Notes under the pieces: model-generated | The model's database searches: none | The model's input: the letters and a program-made list of their open reading frames with translations, nothing else | Told to the model about the DNA's origin: nothing | Program-made: the position numbers and the translations under genes | Shown: positions 34,976 to 46,124 of the stretch, one piece after another | How positions within the stretch are numbered: position 1 is the first letter of the stretch | Layout: each line of letters starts with the position of its first letter | From: Nageia nagi | Taxonomy: Eukaryota; Pinophyta | Length of the DNA stretch: 64,000 bases | Direction: 5' to 3' | Assembly: GCA_050084985.1 (NCBI GenBank) | Contig: JBITNC010000001.1 | Location: 178,188,001-178,252,000 of the forward strand

Positions 34976-36600
34976 CGTATCCAAAATACACATTGTTGGG
35001 ATCTTATTCATATTGCTATGGTAATGGATTCGTTTCTAAGAGGTATTTTCCCAAGGAGCAGGCTTTGTCTCATAGTCAGGATTCAGTATTTTACACCAAA
35101 TCAGACAACAATCTTAGTAAATTATGTCGGCTCTAGAGAATACTATGAGGAGCGAAGACTCTGAGGTGCTCTTCCGACACTCTAGAGGTGGTTTTCAATG
35201 ACGTTCTCTTCTTAATTTCAAAGTGTAAATAAGCTATGCAGTATATAGATGGCATGAGGATATTCTTACCACTCTTGCCTATCATGCATGTCGTGGACTC
35301 CAAAAAGTGCTAGAAAACTCAACTAACTAGCTAAGAAAATAATGGAGATCTCAAATCATTGGATATAGTGAATAGTATACACAGCAAGAAGGTGTAGAAA
35401 AGGGGTCAAATCTATCTATAAAGTGATATAAATTATTGTACTCTATTCCTACATGATTTAAAATAAATTATTAATTTCTTCTACTTTCCAAAACAAAAAG
35501 TGTCCACTATCACATGTAGTATATTAATTAAAGCAATTAATATGTCTCATTCAAAAGAACAAGACTTCTCTCAACCATTAAATTCCATAAACTTTAGAAA
35601 AATAATCCTACTATACAACTTAATAAACAACATCAAAATAGAACTACTTTAACTAAACATTTTAAAAATTCAAAAGAATGCATTTTGACTTGGAGAGATG
35701 AGAGAGGTTTCATTTTTTTACATAACTCTACATTTAAGTTTGAGAATAACAAAAATAAAATAATAAGAGATAGATAGGTAGGTGTTTTGCTTAATGTTCT
35801 ACTCCTTTATTTATAGCCAAAGAGATCCAAGTGTGTCCAAATGAATGTCTCCTCATATCTTTAATAATTTTTGGGTAAGTTTGTTTAAAGTTATTGATGA
35901 TTGAAATGGTATTAAATACCTTAGAACCTTTTTATTAATTGATAAATTAGTGCTAACTATTATCCATACCTAATAAAAGAAAATAAAACTAAGGTCATTA
36001 CTTCATTATTTTTTTACTCGTTAAATATCTTGTAACACCATAAAGTGACCTTAGTCTTTTTCTAATAGTATTTTTACTATTAACTCCATTTGGCAATAGT
36101 ATAGGTACTTTAATTTTACCTTTATCCCTTTTTAACATTTATTTTTTTAACTTTATGTAAATTTTTGAATTTAGATAAGGTATATTCTTTTCCTTCTATT
36201 TTAAATTCAAATTTCAAAATAAGGGAAACACACCTTTACTTGCAACGATCACCTCATCCTTCAGAGTAAGATTAATCCACACATATTTGCAAATATATTT
36301 TCATCAAAAAATCAACAATCATAGCAATTATTCTATATGCAACTACATGATTTACGATGGTCATAGGGTATCTCAGAGAATCAATGCCAATCATTTCCTC
36401 CTTCTTACCTTTCTGTTCCTATCACTAATTCACCTTTGGTCCTGAGAGTCTTTGGATTGTCTTTCCATCTCGAGGTTACCTATGACTTGTGTCAAAACTT
36501 CTCAAAGCTAGCATCAAATTATCACAAATGATACATATTCCTTTATCAAATTTGTAGTTATCATAGCATTATTCAAACATAATCCATTCAAATCCTTTGA
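34976..36600. other. No recognisable gene
   Basis: The first 250 bp keep a somewhat higher G+C content and short open stretches such as GNGFVSKRYFPKEQ at about 35021-35062, possibly the continuation of the PPR-like fragment in a shifted frame. The rest is AT-rich and blank. Confidence 0.3.
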
Positions 36601-37499
36601 TGGTACTTGAGGTTAAATAATGTCTTGAGGTGGGTCATGATAGTTTTTATCTTCCAATCATTGCAAATAATAAAATTATATTTTCATCATGCATCTTGTA
36701 AAATAATTCTCAAGCCTTGCATCATGTATCTGCTTAAAAGACTAATTTCCTATCATATGGTGGAGTTGGATCATTTCATGTCAAATGTTTGAAGCATCCA
36801 AGTTGGATGTGTGGTAATATTATGAATAATGATGAAGCATAATGGTGTTACATCTATTAAAGCTTCTAATTCATAAAATTTTGAAGAGGTTATCCTAGGA
36901 GAAAGACATCTTATTGTGCTTATAGTGAAGGTAAGACAACATAGCATTTAAATTTTTAGATTGAACAATTACAAAGTATTACAAGCATGTTTTTGAAAAC
37001 TTACCACTTCATCACAAACACACACAAATATATATATGCAACGGTGATTAATAAATTCCATTGGACCATCCTTTAGGATTCAATGGCCAACATCATAATT
37101 AGGCTCACTATGATTGAACTCAGGTGCCTTGGGTAATCAAGGAAAGTGTAGCTTGAAACATTTCTTCCATTTGGAAGAATGCTTCTAGGATACATACTTT
37201 TTTTTTAAAATGTGATAAATATGTGATGATTTTAAACTATTGCTTACATCCATAAAGCGATAATTAAAACTAACACTTTTAAAAACTAATGAGGTAGGTT
37301 GAGGGGAGTTTTAGCCACCCACATTGGTTGATTTAGAGGCATTTTATAATCACCTCTTATGACATCAAGTGGCAGTTTTGGGTACCATATAACGATGATT
37401 ATTAGCCATCACCTTAGAGAAGGGAATTTTAGTGGTGATCTCATAAGAAATGAATAAATAACTATTGATAAATATATAAGGTGGAGGTTTAAAACCATC

Positions 37500-37523
37500 C
37501 TCAAAGCCCTTTTTAGTCTAGTG
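37500..37523. other. CACTA-type terminal sequence, orphan
   Basis: AAAGCCCTTTTTAGTCTAGTG ends at 37523. Its reverse complement, CACTAGACTAAAAAGGGC, differs little from the left end of the element at 50304 (CACTAGACCAAAAAAGGC). No partner end was found to its left. Confidence 0.5.
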
Positions 37524-37574
37524 GGATTTGTATATTAGTTCAAAAGATCTTTCGACATATCCATTTTCTGCATA

Positions 37575-37874
37575 TCATGCATCCATTACACTCCATGAAA
37601 CTATATTTGCATCATCCATTAGACCTGCATGGATACATATAAGTAGAATAGATATAAAGGTTCTATTGTTAGGTTTGGTTCCCAAGTGCTTCATCATATC
37701 AAATAGTTTAAGGGAATCTTTATTGTAACCATTAATTGCATATCCTCTAATCATTGAAGTCAATGAAAATATGTATGCATCATGCATTTTGTCAAATAAT
37801 TTGCATGCCTTCTCTACACTTCCACATTTTGCATACATGTATACTAGGGAATTCACAACTACAACATTTGCCAT
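37575..37874 (-). pseudogene. PPR fragment, 99 codons open
   Basis: NVVVVNSLVYMYAKCGSVEK, ACKLFDKMHDAYIF, SMIRGYAINGYNKDSLKLFD, LGTKPNNRTFISILL, IHAGLMDD: a full S motif, a P-type motif and the start of the next. The frame then continues ANIVSWSVMDA, which belongs elsewhere in the array, showing that modules were joined out of order. It is the longest unbroken PPR frame in the window. There is no organelle transit peptide or complete array. Confidence 0.75.
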
Positions 37875-38171
37875 AAATTTAGTTTTAAAGAGTCTTTTAT
37901 GTATGTATAAACCCTATTGCAAATATCCCAATTTGGTGCATGCCTTCTCTACGCTTCTACATTTTTTATACATGTCTACCAAGCCATTCAAAACCACAAC
38001 ATTTGAAAAAAATTCACTTTTAAAGAATATTTGATGTATTTATAAACCATATTACAGATCTCCAAGTTTGGTTCATGCATTCTCTATGCTTTCACATTTT
38101 GCATACATGTATACCAAGCCATTCATAACCACAAAATTTGATAGAAATCCATTTTTAAAGAGCATTTGATG
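37780..38171 (-). repeat. 135-bp in-frame tandem repeat of a PPR hybrid module
   Basis: The block at 37861 (ACAACATTTG) recurs at 37996 and 38131, exactly 135 bp or 45 codons apart. Each unit encodes a SNVVV.NGLV.MY.KC.SVEKAC half-motif fused to TKLG.LQ.GLYIH..FK..F. The third unit is cut by the copia insertion and resumes at 46573. Confidence 0.85.
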
Positions 38172-38658
38172 TGTTGGAATGTATAATGCATTATTGTAAA
38201 GGTTATGTAATAATCTTCTATATAAGTTCACTAATATTTAAGGGTATCATTTGATACTTTAAGTATTTAAGTGAATATAATAATGTAACTTGCCCTACAC
38301 TCCATGTCATGAGCATTCCCCTTAGGTAAAAGGATGTGCATATCATGCTTTTGTACATTGGATAAAAGAGTGATCCAAAGAGAAATTTTGGACTATAAAT
38401 AGAAGGATCCCTCTTTGTGATTACACACTAATTTGTGGAGTAAATTTATGCTATAGGATAGTGTTTAGGAGAAAAGTTTAGAAGGATTGTAAGAGTTCAT
38501 ATTTATGAAGGAAGTGAGATCTAGTTAGTGGATGTACTCCTAGTTGGAGGAACCACTTACATATTGTGTTATCTTTTTGAGTTATTTAGATGTGATTTGT
38601 GAGCTTTCATATTATATTGGGAGTTTAGAATTGTATTAGTTATATTGCAACTCTTTTA
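38172..38658 (+). repeat. 5' LTR of the copia element
   Basis: 487 bp, starting TGTTGGAATGTATAATGCAT. It ends TCTTTTA where the partner has TCCTTCA. It includes a stretch (GGATAGTGTTTAGGAG) missing from the 3' copy. Confidence 0.9.
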
Positions 38659-38661
38659 ATT

Positions 38662-38673
38662 TGGTATCAGAGC
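38662..38673 (+). other. Primer binding site (Met-tRNA)
   Basis: TGGTATCAGAGC, perfect, three bases after the LTR. Confidence 0.95.
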
Positions 38674-39513
38674 TTGGTGTGGAAGCTCTTCTTCAACATC
38701 TTGGTGACATTCCTCTCATTACTCTTTATTATTGAGGTAAAACTCAAGAGAAGGTATAAATTCCTTCCTTCTTGATTATTATTTTTCATTAAAAATACTA
38801 ACATATCTTGTGAAATGTGTTAGTTTCTTTTTTTTTTGCAAATATGATAAAAAAAATAGCAATTTATATTGATATATTGCTATAATTTGTTAGTTTGAAA
38901 TCAAAAATATATATTGATATTTTTGATATGACTTTTTGATTGTGTATAAAATTATTATTATTATTTTTTCACAATTATCTTACCTTTTTTTTTAAAAAAA
39001 AAAAGGATTTTTTTTTAAAAGGAACACAAAATATATTTTAAATATATTACATTGTAATATTTTTACTATATACATGTTTTGTTACAAAAAATATATATTC
39101 AAAATATGGGAAGGAAAATTGAAATATTTTTTGCAATCATATAGTAAATTTTTTCAATATTTACAAATGTTTTTTGAAAACTTAAGCCTAGCAGTGGCAG
39201 CCTCCCTCCTTTTCTCCACTAAAGGTGGGCACAACCTGTTCTTGAGAGCTTTGTTTAGCTCTCATACACTATACTTATGTAGTATGAACCCTCCCTTTCC
39301 TTTATCACATCTGGTCTTTTTTATTAGGTGTCATGGCTCTTTGTATCACCTTAAATGGAAATCGAGTAAGTACATGAAAAGTGGAACTAAAACCCTTATC
39401 TCTCCTTGCTACACCTTAGAAAACCTCCATTGTAGCCTATGTCACCCATTGTACTTCATTCCTTGCCAAACTCCACCTATCCTCATGACCATTCATCTCT
39501 TCCAAAGCTACGT

Positions 39514-39700
39514 AGAGTTCTTCTCTCCCATCATGCATAGAGTTCTTATCTTTGGACTTGTTGTTTCTCTCCCACCATGCATAGAGTTCTTCTCTCCCAC
39601 CATGCATAGATTTCTTATCTCTGGACTTATTGTTTCTCTCCTACCATGCATAGAGTTCTTCTCTCCCATCATGCGTAGAGTTCTTATTTGGAAATCCACT
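39514..39700 (+). repeat. 69-bp tandem repeat, 2.7 copies
   Basis: AGAGTTCTTCTCTCCCA recurs at 39514, 39583 and 39652, exactly 69 bp or 23 codons. Both strands stay open through it: the plus strand repeats CIEFFSP..HR.LI and the minus strand repeats MHG.RET.SP.IR.L. This explains the long chance frames here. Confidence 0.9.
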
Positions 39701-40419
39701 CTCTCCCTTGTAGCCTCTTAGGCATTCATGACTTGCTCACTTCTCATCCGTTCCCTCATTTTACTCTCTATCACTACACCCTCTCTCATGGATCTTCACC
39801 ATTGCAGCCCTTCTCCTTGGGCTTTCCTTCCCTTAGGTGCCTAACCCCTTTGAAAACTCTCTTGTGAAGTATGTACCAAGGGGTTCAAATTTTATACTAA
39901 AGATAATTTTTTTTTGGTTACTTTTTATTCACTCAAATTTGTTTATCATGAGTTGCCTTTAATGAATAATGGTTAGAATGTGCATTAGTGGTTTGCAATT
40001 GAGTAAACATCAAGTGCATATTCAATATTTTTATCATTCCACTAGAATCTTTTCTTTTAGGAAAATATGGTAAGTACCCAAGGAATTTATAGCAATTTAA
40101 TTTCTACATTTATTATATTACTTCTAAATATACACTTGAATTTTTTTAATAGTGTTATTTTTAAAAGTATTAAGGGATAAATTATGAAAAGAAAAGGATT
40201 CATTATCATTTTTAGATCTTTATCATGCTAATTCTTTTTGGTAAAAATGATAACTTAGCCTCATTTTTTTAAAAGGTTTTTTTTACCTTAATGATAGTAT
40301 GAGCATTTATAGTAGGGATCTTTTTAAGTAAAAAGGTGGGGAAATACTTATAAATTTCTTTACTTAAAGTTTTAGATCCTCTATGCTTAGAATGCATATT
40401 TATCTCTTGGAATTTTATG

Positions 40420-40592
40420 AATTTTTTTTACTACTTAATTTTTTAAGTTATGTAATGATGCATATTTATACTTAATTTTTTTTAAGTTATGATAACGATG
40501 CATATTTATTACTTAATTTTTTAAGTTATGGGATGATGCATATTTATTGCTTAATTTTTTAAGTTATGGAATGATGCATGACTCCTTAATTT
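40420..40592 (+). repeat. 38-40-bp tandem repeat, 4 copies
   Basis: GATGCATATTTAT plus ACTTAATTTTTTAAGTTATG recur with GATG at 40457, 40497, 40535 and 40573. Each unit contains the palindrome-like CTTAATTTTTTAAG, which could form a short hairpin. Confidence 0.9.
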
Positions 40593-41459
40593 TTTGTCTT
40601 CTTCATGCAAAGTATGGAATGGAGTTATGCAAATAAAGAATGATGTAAAGATATCCTTTAGGGGTTAGTAAACAAAACCCATTGGACTCTTAGATTTCAA
40701 GTTTTGAATGGATCATATTTTATTCATGATTTTTACTTCATGTTTTGCATTTTTATTTTATTTACTTATGCAAAACAAAAATGCAAACATTGAAATGAGT
40801 AACCCCTTAAAATGAACACATTCGCACATACATTTCGCAACATGACTTGTTTGGGGAGCCATGAGGTGAAGACAAGTAGATTAAAGCCTTTAAGTCTAAC
40901 AATCCAAATGGTGAAAAGTATGTACTTTTCAATTGCCCCTAAGTTCTCTATTGGTTTGGATATAACTCTAATAGATGTAAAAGCATGTGTGTAGTGATAC
41001 CACATGTTCGAACGTCCATTTAGGGATTATTCTGATAACCTAGAAGGATAACTTGAAACCTAATTAAGATTAATAATTTGGCCAATTTAATAAACATCAT
41101 AACCTTAGAAAATAGTAGGTACTTCTCTTTGTGAGAAAGTATAAAGCTAACCAAGGTAAACTAGTTGAGGATTGGTAGTACTTGGGCTCCTTTTGTGTGG
41201 GCATCCAGGTGAAGGCCTAATTTTTAAACAAAAAAATAAGCCTTAATAATGTCACTCTACATCTACGGTTCTTGACATGAGAAATATATTTGGGTACATG
41301 GGTTATTATTTGAGTTGTAAAATAATTACACTTGTAATCAAATCAAGCATGTCTTTAGTGTTAAAATCTAACATGTATTATTTATTTGGTTAAAAATTAA
41401 CATATAATGTTGTTTATTGAACCACATATTTATTACTTTTTCACATCCTTATGTAGCAA

Positions 41460-42400
41460 ATGGAAGAATCCTTTTTAACCAAACACATTCTAGATGGTTC
41501 TAACTTTGGAATTTGAGAATCTCATATGAGAGCTAAATTGCAAGCAAGAAAGCTTAGGCAAATAGTGAATGAGAACTTTATACCTCTTATAAACAAGAAG
41601 GCACTAGAGGCTTACAACATAAAGAATGAATTTGCAACCTCTATGATCTTTCATGCAGTATCAGATGTTGTGCTCTTGATGATTTCCTCTTGCACCTTAG
41701 CAAAGGTAACTTGGGATAAGCTTAATCAAATCTACTTCAATTCAAAGTTTTCAAGAAGGTTTATTATTCTCTAAAAGTTACTTCAATATCATCAAAGAAA
41801 ATATGAAAATGTGGCTATCTATTTGAACAAAATCATTGACCTAAGGACCCAACTTGTTGCTTATGGAGGTAATTGAATCAATGATAAATTCATAGTCTTC
41901 ATCATTCTCCAAAGCCTTTCTTCATAGTTTGGTAACTTTGTGATGGTTATAGAAATAAGGCTTGATAATGAAGAAGAAGTCTTCTCCTTTGAGAACTTTT
42001 TAGGTTCTTTTTGAAGCATGAAAAAATATTTAATAAAAAGATGCTAATTTCTTCTCCTAAAGATAATAATGTTACTCTTGGAGCAACCAAAACTCCTTTC
42101 AAAAAGAAGTTTAACCATAAAAAAAATCTTATTATTTTCCTTTCAAAAGGTTTGGAAAAAGAGGTAATGGCAACAACAACAATAACAGAAATAATAACAA
42201 TAGTAGCAGAAATAATGGCAACAACAACCACTTTAAGAAAAGAGATGGAAAAGGCAAAGCAAACAATCCATATCCTAAAAAAAATTTGATGGTTATTATA
42301 ATTATTATGGTATCCAAGGTAACAAAGAAGTTGATTACTATAAAAATAATAGAGAGAAAAAGAACAAAGGTAGTAGAAATGTAAAAAAATTTAAAGGAAA
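41460..42400 (+). pseudogene. Copia Gag, broken
   Basis: ATG 41460: MEESFLTKHILDGSNF, a stop, then MRAKLQARKLRQIV, KNEFATSMIFHAVSD and CTLAKVTWDKLNQIY, the Gag-polypeptide (UBN2) pattern. VAIYLNKIIDLRTQLVAYGG follows with one stop. The region 42160-42290 encodes an Asn/Gly/Arg-rich stretch (GNNNNNRNNNNS) typical of copia nucleocapsid. The zinc knuckle at about 42290-42345 reads YYNYYGIQGNKEVDYYK: the Cys positions are Tyr and the His is Asn, all explained by single-base changes, so zinc binding is lost. Confidence 0.85.
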
Positions 42401-42429
42401 GAAGAATATTCAAGCTAGTTTTGCTACGA

Positions 42430-42960
42430 TGCTCTACTTAATGTTTTGCTCTTTTTTATTTGATTGGATTGTTGATTCTGGTTACACTAATCATCTATGC
42501 TTTGAAAATAAAAAGTTTGAGAACTTTCATAAGTATAGAAAAATGCAATTATGATAGGTGATAACTCTACCCTTGAAGTCTAAGGAATTGGAAGTGTGAT
42601 GATTTATAAGAAGGTTCTTGATAATGTGCTCTATGTTTCTAAGCTTAAGATGACCCTTCTCTCCCTAATCCAAGTTATTAGAAAAGGGTATTTTTTTGAG
42701 TTTGACTCTCAATCTTGGTGCATTAAGAAAGGAATTATCATGTTAATTAAAAGAATAGTGAAAGATGATCTCTATATTATAGATCAAGTTCTATCAAAGA
42801 TGTGTCTTGCTACAATTGTGTGTTCTAGAGGTAATGTTTGGCACTAATATTTAAGGCACTTCAACCATAATAGTATTCCATTCATGAAAGAACAAGAACT
42901 TATGAAAGGTTTGCTTTCAATTTCTCCTTCAATTGGTCTATACGAGAAGTGCATTCTTGG
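42430..42960 (+). pseudogene. Copia protease and GAG-pre-integrase
   Basis: FDWIVDSGYTNHLCFENKKF holds the protease Asp-Ser-Gly at 42474-42482. Downstream, VLDNVLYVSKLKMTLLSLIQ and LYIID mark the rest of protease and the pre-integrase domain. The HHCC region is traceable (LRHFNHNSIPFMKEQELMKG, EKCILGKMHR) with a stop in WH.YLRH. Confidence 0.8.
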
Positions 42961-43021
42961 TAAGATGCATAGATAAAAGTTTGAAAAAGATAAGGCAACA
43001 AGAGCATCTCAACCTATTTAA

Positions 43022-43760
43022 ATTATGCATTTAGATTTGATGGGTCTATTTCAGACTAAGTCACTTGGAGAAGCATCTTACATCTTAACTTTTATTTATG
43101 ACTTTAGTAGAATGACCTTTGGGTATTTACTTGAGCATAAGGATCAAATCTTTGAGAGTTTTAAGGTTTTTAAGGCCTTTGTTGAGAATCAAACTAACTT
43201 CAAAATTAAGATGTTGATATCAGATAATGGAGGAGAATACAATAACAATGAGTTCAATGACTATTGTGCTAAGTATAAAATTCAAAGGTATTTTATAATT
43301 CCTTACACTCCTCAATAGAATGGTGTTGTTGAAAGAAAAAATAGAATAATTATAGAAATAGATAGATGCATGTTGGGTAATCTTCTTAGTTTCTTATGGG
43401 GTGAAGTAGTAAGCACTAATATTTACACCTTGAATAGGTGTCTCACAAAAGTTGTTCAAGGTAAAACTCCTTTTGAGGTATGGTTAGAAAGTAAACCTAA
43501 CATTTCTCATCTAAGAGTGTTTGGTTGTGAAGCATTCTCCTACATTATTTTCTAGAAAAAGAAAAAGTTGGATACAAGAGTTGAAAAATGCATCTTTATG
43601 GGTTATGAAAATTATCATAAAGGCTACAACCTCTACTCTCAATCTTACAAAGTCATGTTTATTTCAAGAGATATAAATTTTAATGAACTTCTTAAAGAAT
43701 CTACTTCTAATGAGGATGTTGATGATCTAGATGACTTTTTAGTTGTACCTAGCTAGTTAG
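43022..43760 (+). pseudogene. Copia integrase core
   Basis: All three catalytic acids remain: Asp in MHLDLMG (43034), Asp in ISDNGGEY (43223) and Glu in VVERKN (43331), giving the D-x35-E spacing of retroviral-type integrases. A stop replaces Gln in TPQ.NGVVERKN. The C-terminal part continues TPFEVWLESKPNISHLRVFG and CIFMGYENYHKGYNLY. The enzyme would insert the cDNA; stops prevent a full protein. Confidence 0.9.
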
Positions 43761-43879
43761 ATATTGATGTAGATAAGTCATCACAAGAACAAAATTCTCC
43801 AACACAAAGGGAAAAAAGGAGCATGACCTTGAACAAATTATTATTTACCAAGATTGATAATAAGCATGAGCCCTCAACC

Positions 43880-44640
43880 TTCACAGAAGCTTTTAAGCAT
43901 GAGTGCTGGATGGAAGCCATGAAAGTGAAGTATGAGATGCTTATGAAAAATGAAACTTAAGATTTGGTTCCTTATCCCAATGAAAATAATATGATTGGTA
44001 ATAAGTGGATATTCAAGGTCAAATCCAATTCTATTAAGGATATTGAGGAATATAAGGCAATATTAGTAACCAAAGATTTTGCTCAGAAATATAGTGTAGA
44101 TTATAAGAAAACCTTTTTTTCCATGGTAAATATGCCTACTATGAGAATTATCTTTGCTCTTTTTGTAGCTCAAGGATGGAAAGTTTTTTAACTTAATGTC
44201 AAGAGTGCATTTCTCGATGGTAACTTAGATGTGAAAATCTTCATGAATAAACCAGAAGGGTTTATTATGAAAGACAAAAAGTCCTTTATGTGCAAGCTAA
44301 AAAAATCATTATATGGACTTAAATAAGCACTTAGAGCTTGGTACAAGAAGATTCTAAAGTATTTTGTAGACATTGGTTTCTCCAAGTCTTTTTTTAACTC
44401 TGATCTATATGTTCTCAACCAAAGAAAAGGCATGGTCTTGATTCTCCTTTATATGGATAATCTTTTAATAACTTAGAATAATGAAAAAAATCATTCAAGA
44501 GTGCATATCCAGACTTAAACCAATGTTTGAAATGATTGATTTTGATCTCTTGCACTACTATATTAAAATGCAAATGTATCAATACAAGGATTGTACTTAT
44601 CTCAATCAATCTAAGTATATATCATACATATTGTAAAAGT
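43880..44640 (+). pseudogene. Copia reverse transcriptase
   Basis: FTEAFKHECWMEAMKVKYEM, IGNKWIFKVKSNSIKDIEEY, FAQKYSVDYKKTFFSM, NVKSAFLDGNL, KLKKSLYGLK, then a stop replacing Gln in YGLK.ALRAWY. The catalytic YxDD reads YMDN (44450-44461): the second Asp is Asn by a single G-to-A change, which alone abolishes polymerase activity. Confidence 0.9.
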
Positions 44641-44719
44641 TTGGAATGGAAGAATGTATATATGCTATGATTCTAATCTCTTTTAGAATCACTATTTCTC
44701 TAAGCTCCAACTCTCAGTT

Positions 44720-45416
44720 AGTTGATGCTACAGCTTATAGGTAATTAATTGGTAGTATTTTGTATTTGACTATTTCTAAGTTAGATATTACCTTTGCAAT
44801 GAATTTGATGGCTCAATTCATGTAAAAACTATATGTTGAGCACCTCAATGCTATTAAGTAAATCTTGAGGTATGTTGCAGGGATTAAAGATCTTGCTTTC
44901 AAGTATTCTATGTTATCCTCATTTTTTCTCTCTAAATTCTTAGATTCTAACTATAGAAGAGATAGGGATGACAAAAAATCAACCTCTACGTATATGTTTA
45001 TCATTGGTTCAAGTGCTATCTCTTGGGATTCTAAGAAGTAGCTTACTATTTCTCTTTCCACCATAAAAGTTGAATACCATGCCATGTCTATTGTAGCTTA
45101 GTAAGTGATTTAGCTAAGGCATATTTTGAAAGAAATTAGGTATGAGTAAGGTGGATCATCTTTGATTTTTTCAAACAATCAATTGGCTATTTCTTTGGCT
45201 AAGAATCCTATGTTCCATTAGAGAATAAAACACATGAAAATATATGCCTATTTTATCATTAAGAAGGTTCTTGATGGCATCATACACCTGGAGTATTATC
45301 CATCCACCTTGAACTCTATTGATTTGTTGACTAAGGCCCTGTTAGAATCTCAATTTTGTAAGCTTAGATATGCTATTAGATTGGTGAAGTTGCCCTCAAA
45401 TGGGAGTGAAATTTGA
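44720..45416 (+). pseudogene. Copia RNase H and Pol C-terminus
   Basis: LIGSILYLTISKLDITFAMN, ILRYVAGIKDL, AISWDSKK (stop) LTISLSTIKVEYHAMS, RIKHMKIYAYFIIKKVLDGI and PSTLNSIDLLTKALLESQF. Stops sit at conserved Gln or Trp positions of the family (SKKQ, QAVIWLRHIL). The frame ends at 45416. Confidence 0.85.
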
Positions 45417-46115
45417 ATTGTTATGTAGAATTCATGTTTGTGATGACAACTTCACCCTTAGGAGGATTTTATGTTGTATAGTGTTGATTTAATTGTACAC
45501 CTTCATGGTAAGTTTGCTTTGCATGAGGAACTTGTACAAATTTTTAAAAGCAAAAAGATTGGCCAATCTAGCACTGTTTAGTTATCCATGTGTGAGGAAT
45601 TCTTATGTGTATTTTGACACTATTCAATTATCCATATGTGAAGAACTTATATGTGAATACTCTATTTTATAATAATAATCAACACATGTTTTATATATAG
45701 TAGATGACTATGAGTTTTGGGTTAGCATCTTCGTGATGACTTACAGTGCACCATTGATCAATTCATGATGGCATTTGTATGATTCATCTATCCTTGTTGA
45801 TATGAATATGTTGCATCTAACTGATCTTGTTACTCAAGCTGCTTATGACTTGCAAGTTCCTTTAAGATTGTAGTTACTTACTTCAGGTATGCAAAATCTT
45901 AGAGACTCTTCATGACTTCTAGTTGAATGACTACTTCATATACATTGAAACCAATTGTGGTTAATGATTGTATTTGGCAAAGTAGTGAGTCTCAAACTAG
46001 ATATTTCTTACTTCATAAATATGTAAAAATTTCTCACTCTAATTATATCTATTTGTAGAACTCTCTTAATTTCTCTTCTTCTTCTCTCTTATTCGCTCTA
46101 TCCCAATATTGCATT

Positions 46116-46124
46116 AAGGAGGAG
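46116..46124 (+). other. Polypurine tract of the copia element
   Basis: AAGGAGGAG directly before the 3' LTR start TGTTGG. Confidence 0.85.

Larger units (their letters stand above)
36600..38171 (-). repeat. PPR-derived repeat region, copy B
   Basis: The same blocks as copies A and C. GCATCTTGTAAAATAATTCT and GCATGTTTTTGAAAACTTAC blocks lie at 36.65-37.0 kb. The segment 37060-37200 (GGCCAACATCATAATTAGGC, GAAGAATGCTTCTAGGAT) is the reverse complement of 53150-53260. CACCTTA-type subterminal blocks lie at 37290-37500. A CACTA-type end at 37523 is followed by PPR codons to 38171. The copia element splits the region there; PPR codons resume at 46573. Confidence 0.65.
38674..41459 (+). other. Long copia leader
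   Basis: 2.8 kb between PBS and gag. It holds poly-A/T stretches (38985-39020), a 215-codon plus-strand frame at 39074-39721 without a known domain, and two tandem arrays listed separately. Long leaders occur in several plant copia lineages; no function is assigned. Confidence 0.6.

Noticed and set aside
34803-35024. 73-codon plus-strand frame after a TTTGCAG acceptor-like site
   Set aside because: The overlapping frame from 34736 has recognisable PPR motifs, so this one is probably its shadow.
38662-38673. Met-tRNA-like sequence as a tRNA gene
   Set aside because: Only the 12-base 3' complement is present, as in a primer binding site; there is no cloverleaf. The same holds for the other four PBS sites.
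39074-39721. 215-codon plus-strand frame in the copia leader
   Set aside because: No domain is recognised, both strands are open because of the 69-bp array, and composition is low-complexity. Treated as chance unless expression is shown.
42132-42413. Leucine-rich minus-strand frame
   Set aside because: It is the antisense shadow of the Asn/Gly-rich nucleocapsid stretch of the copia gag.
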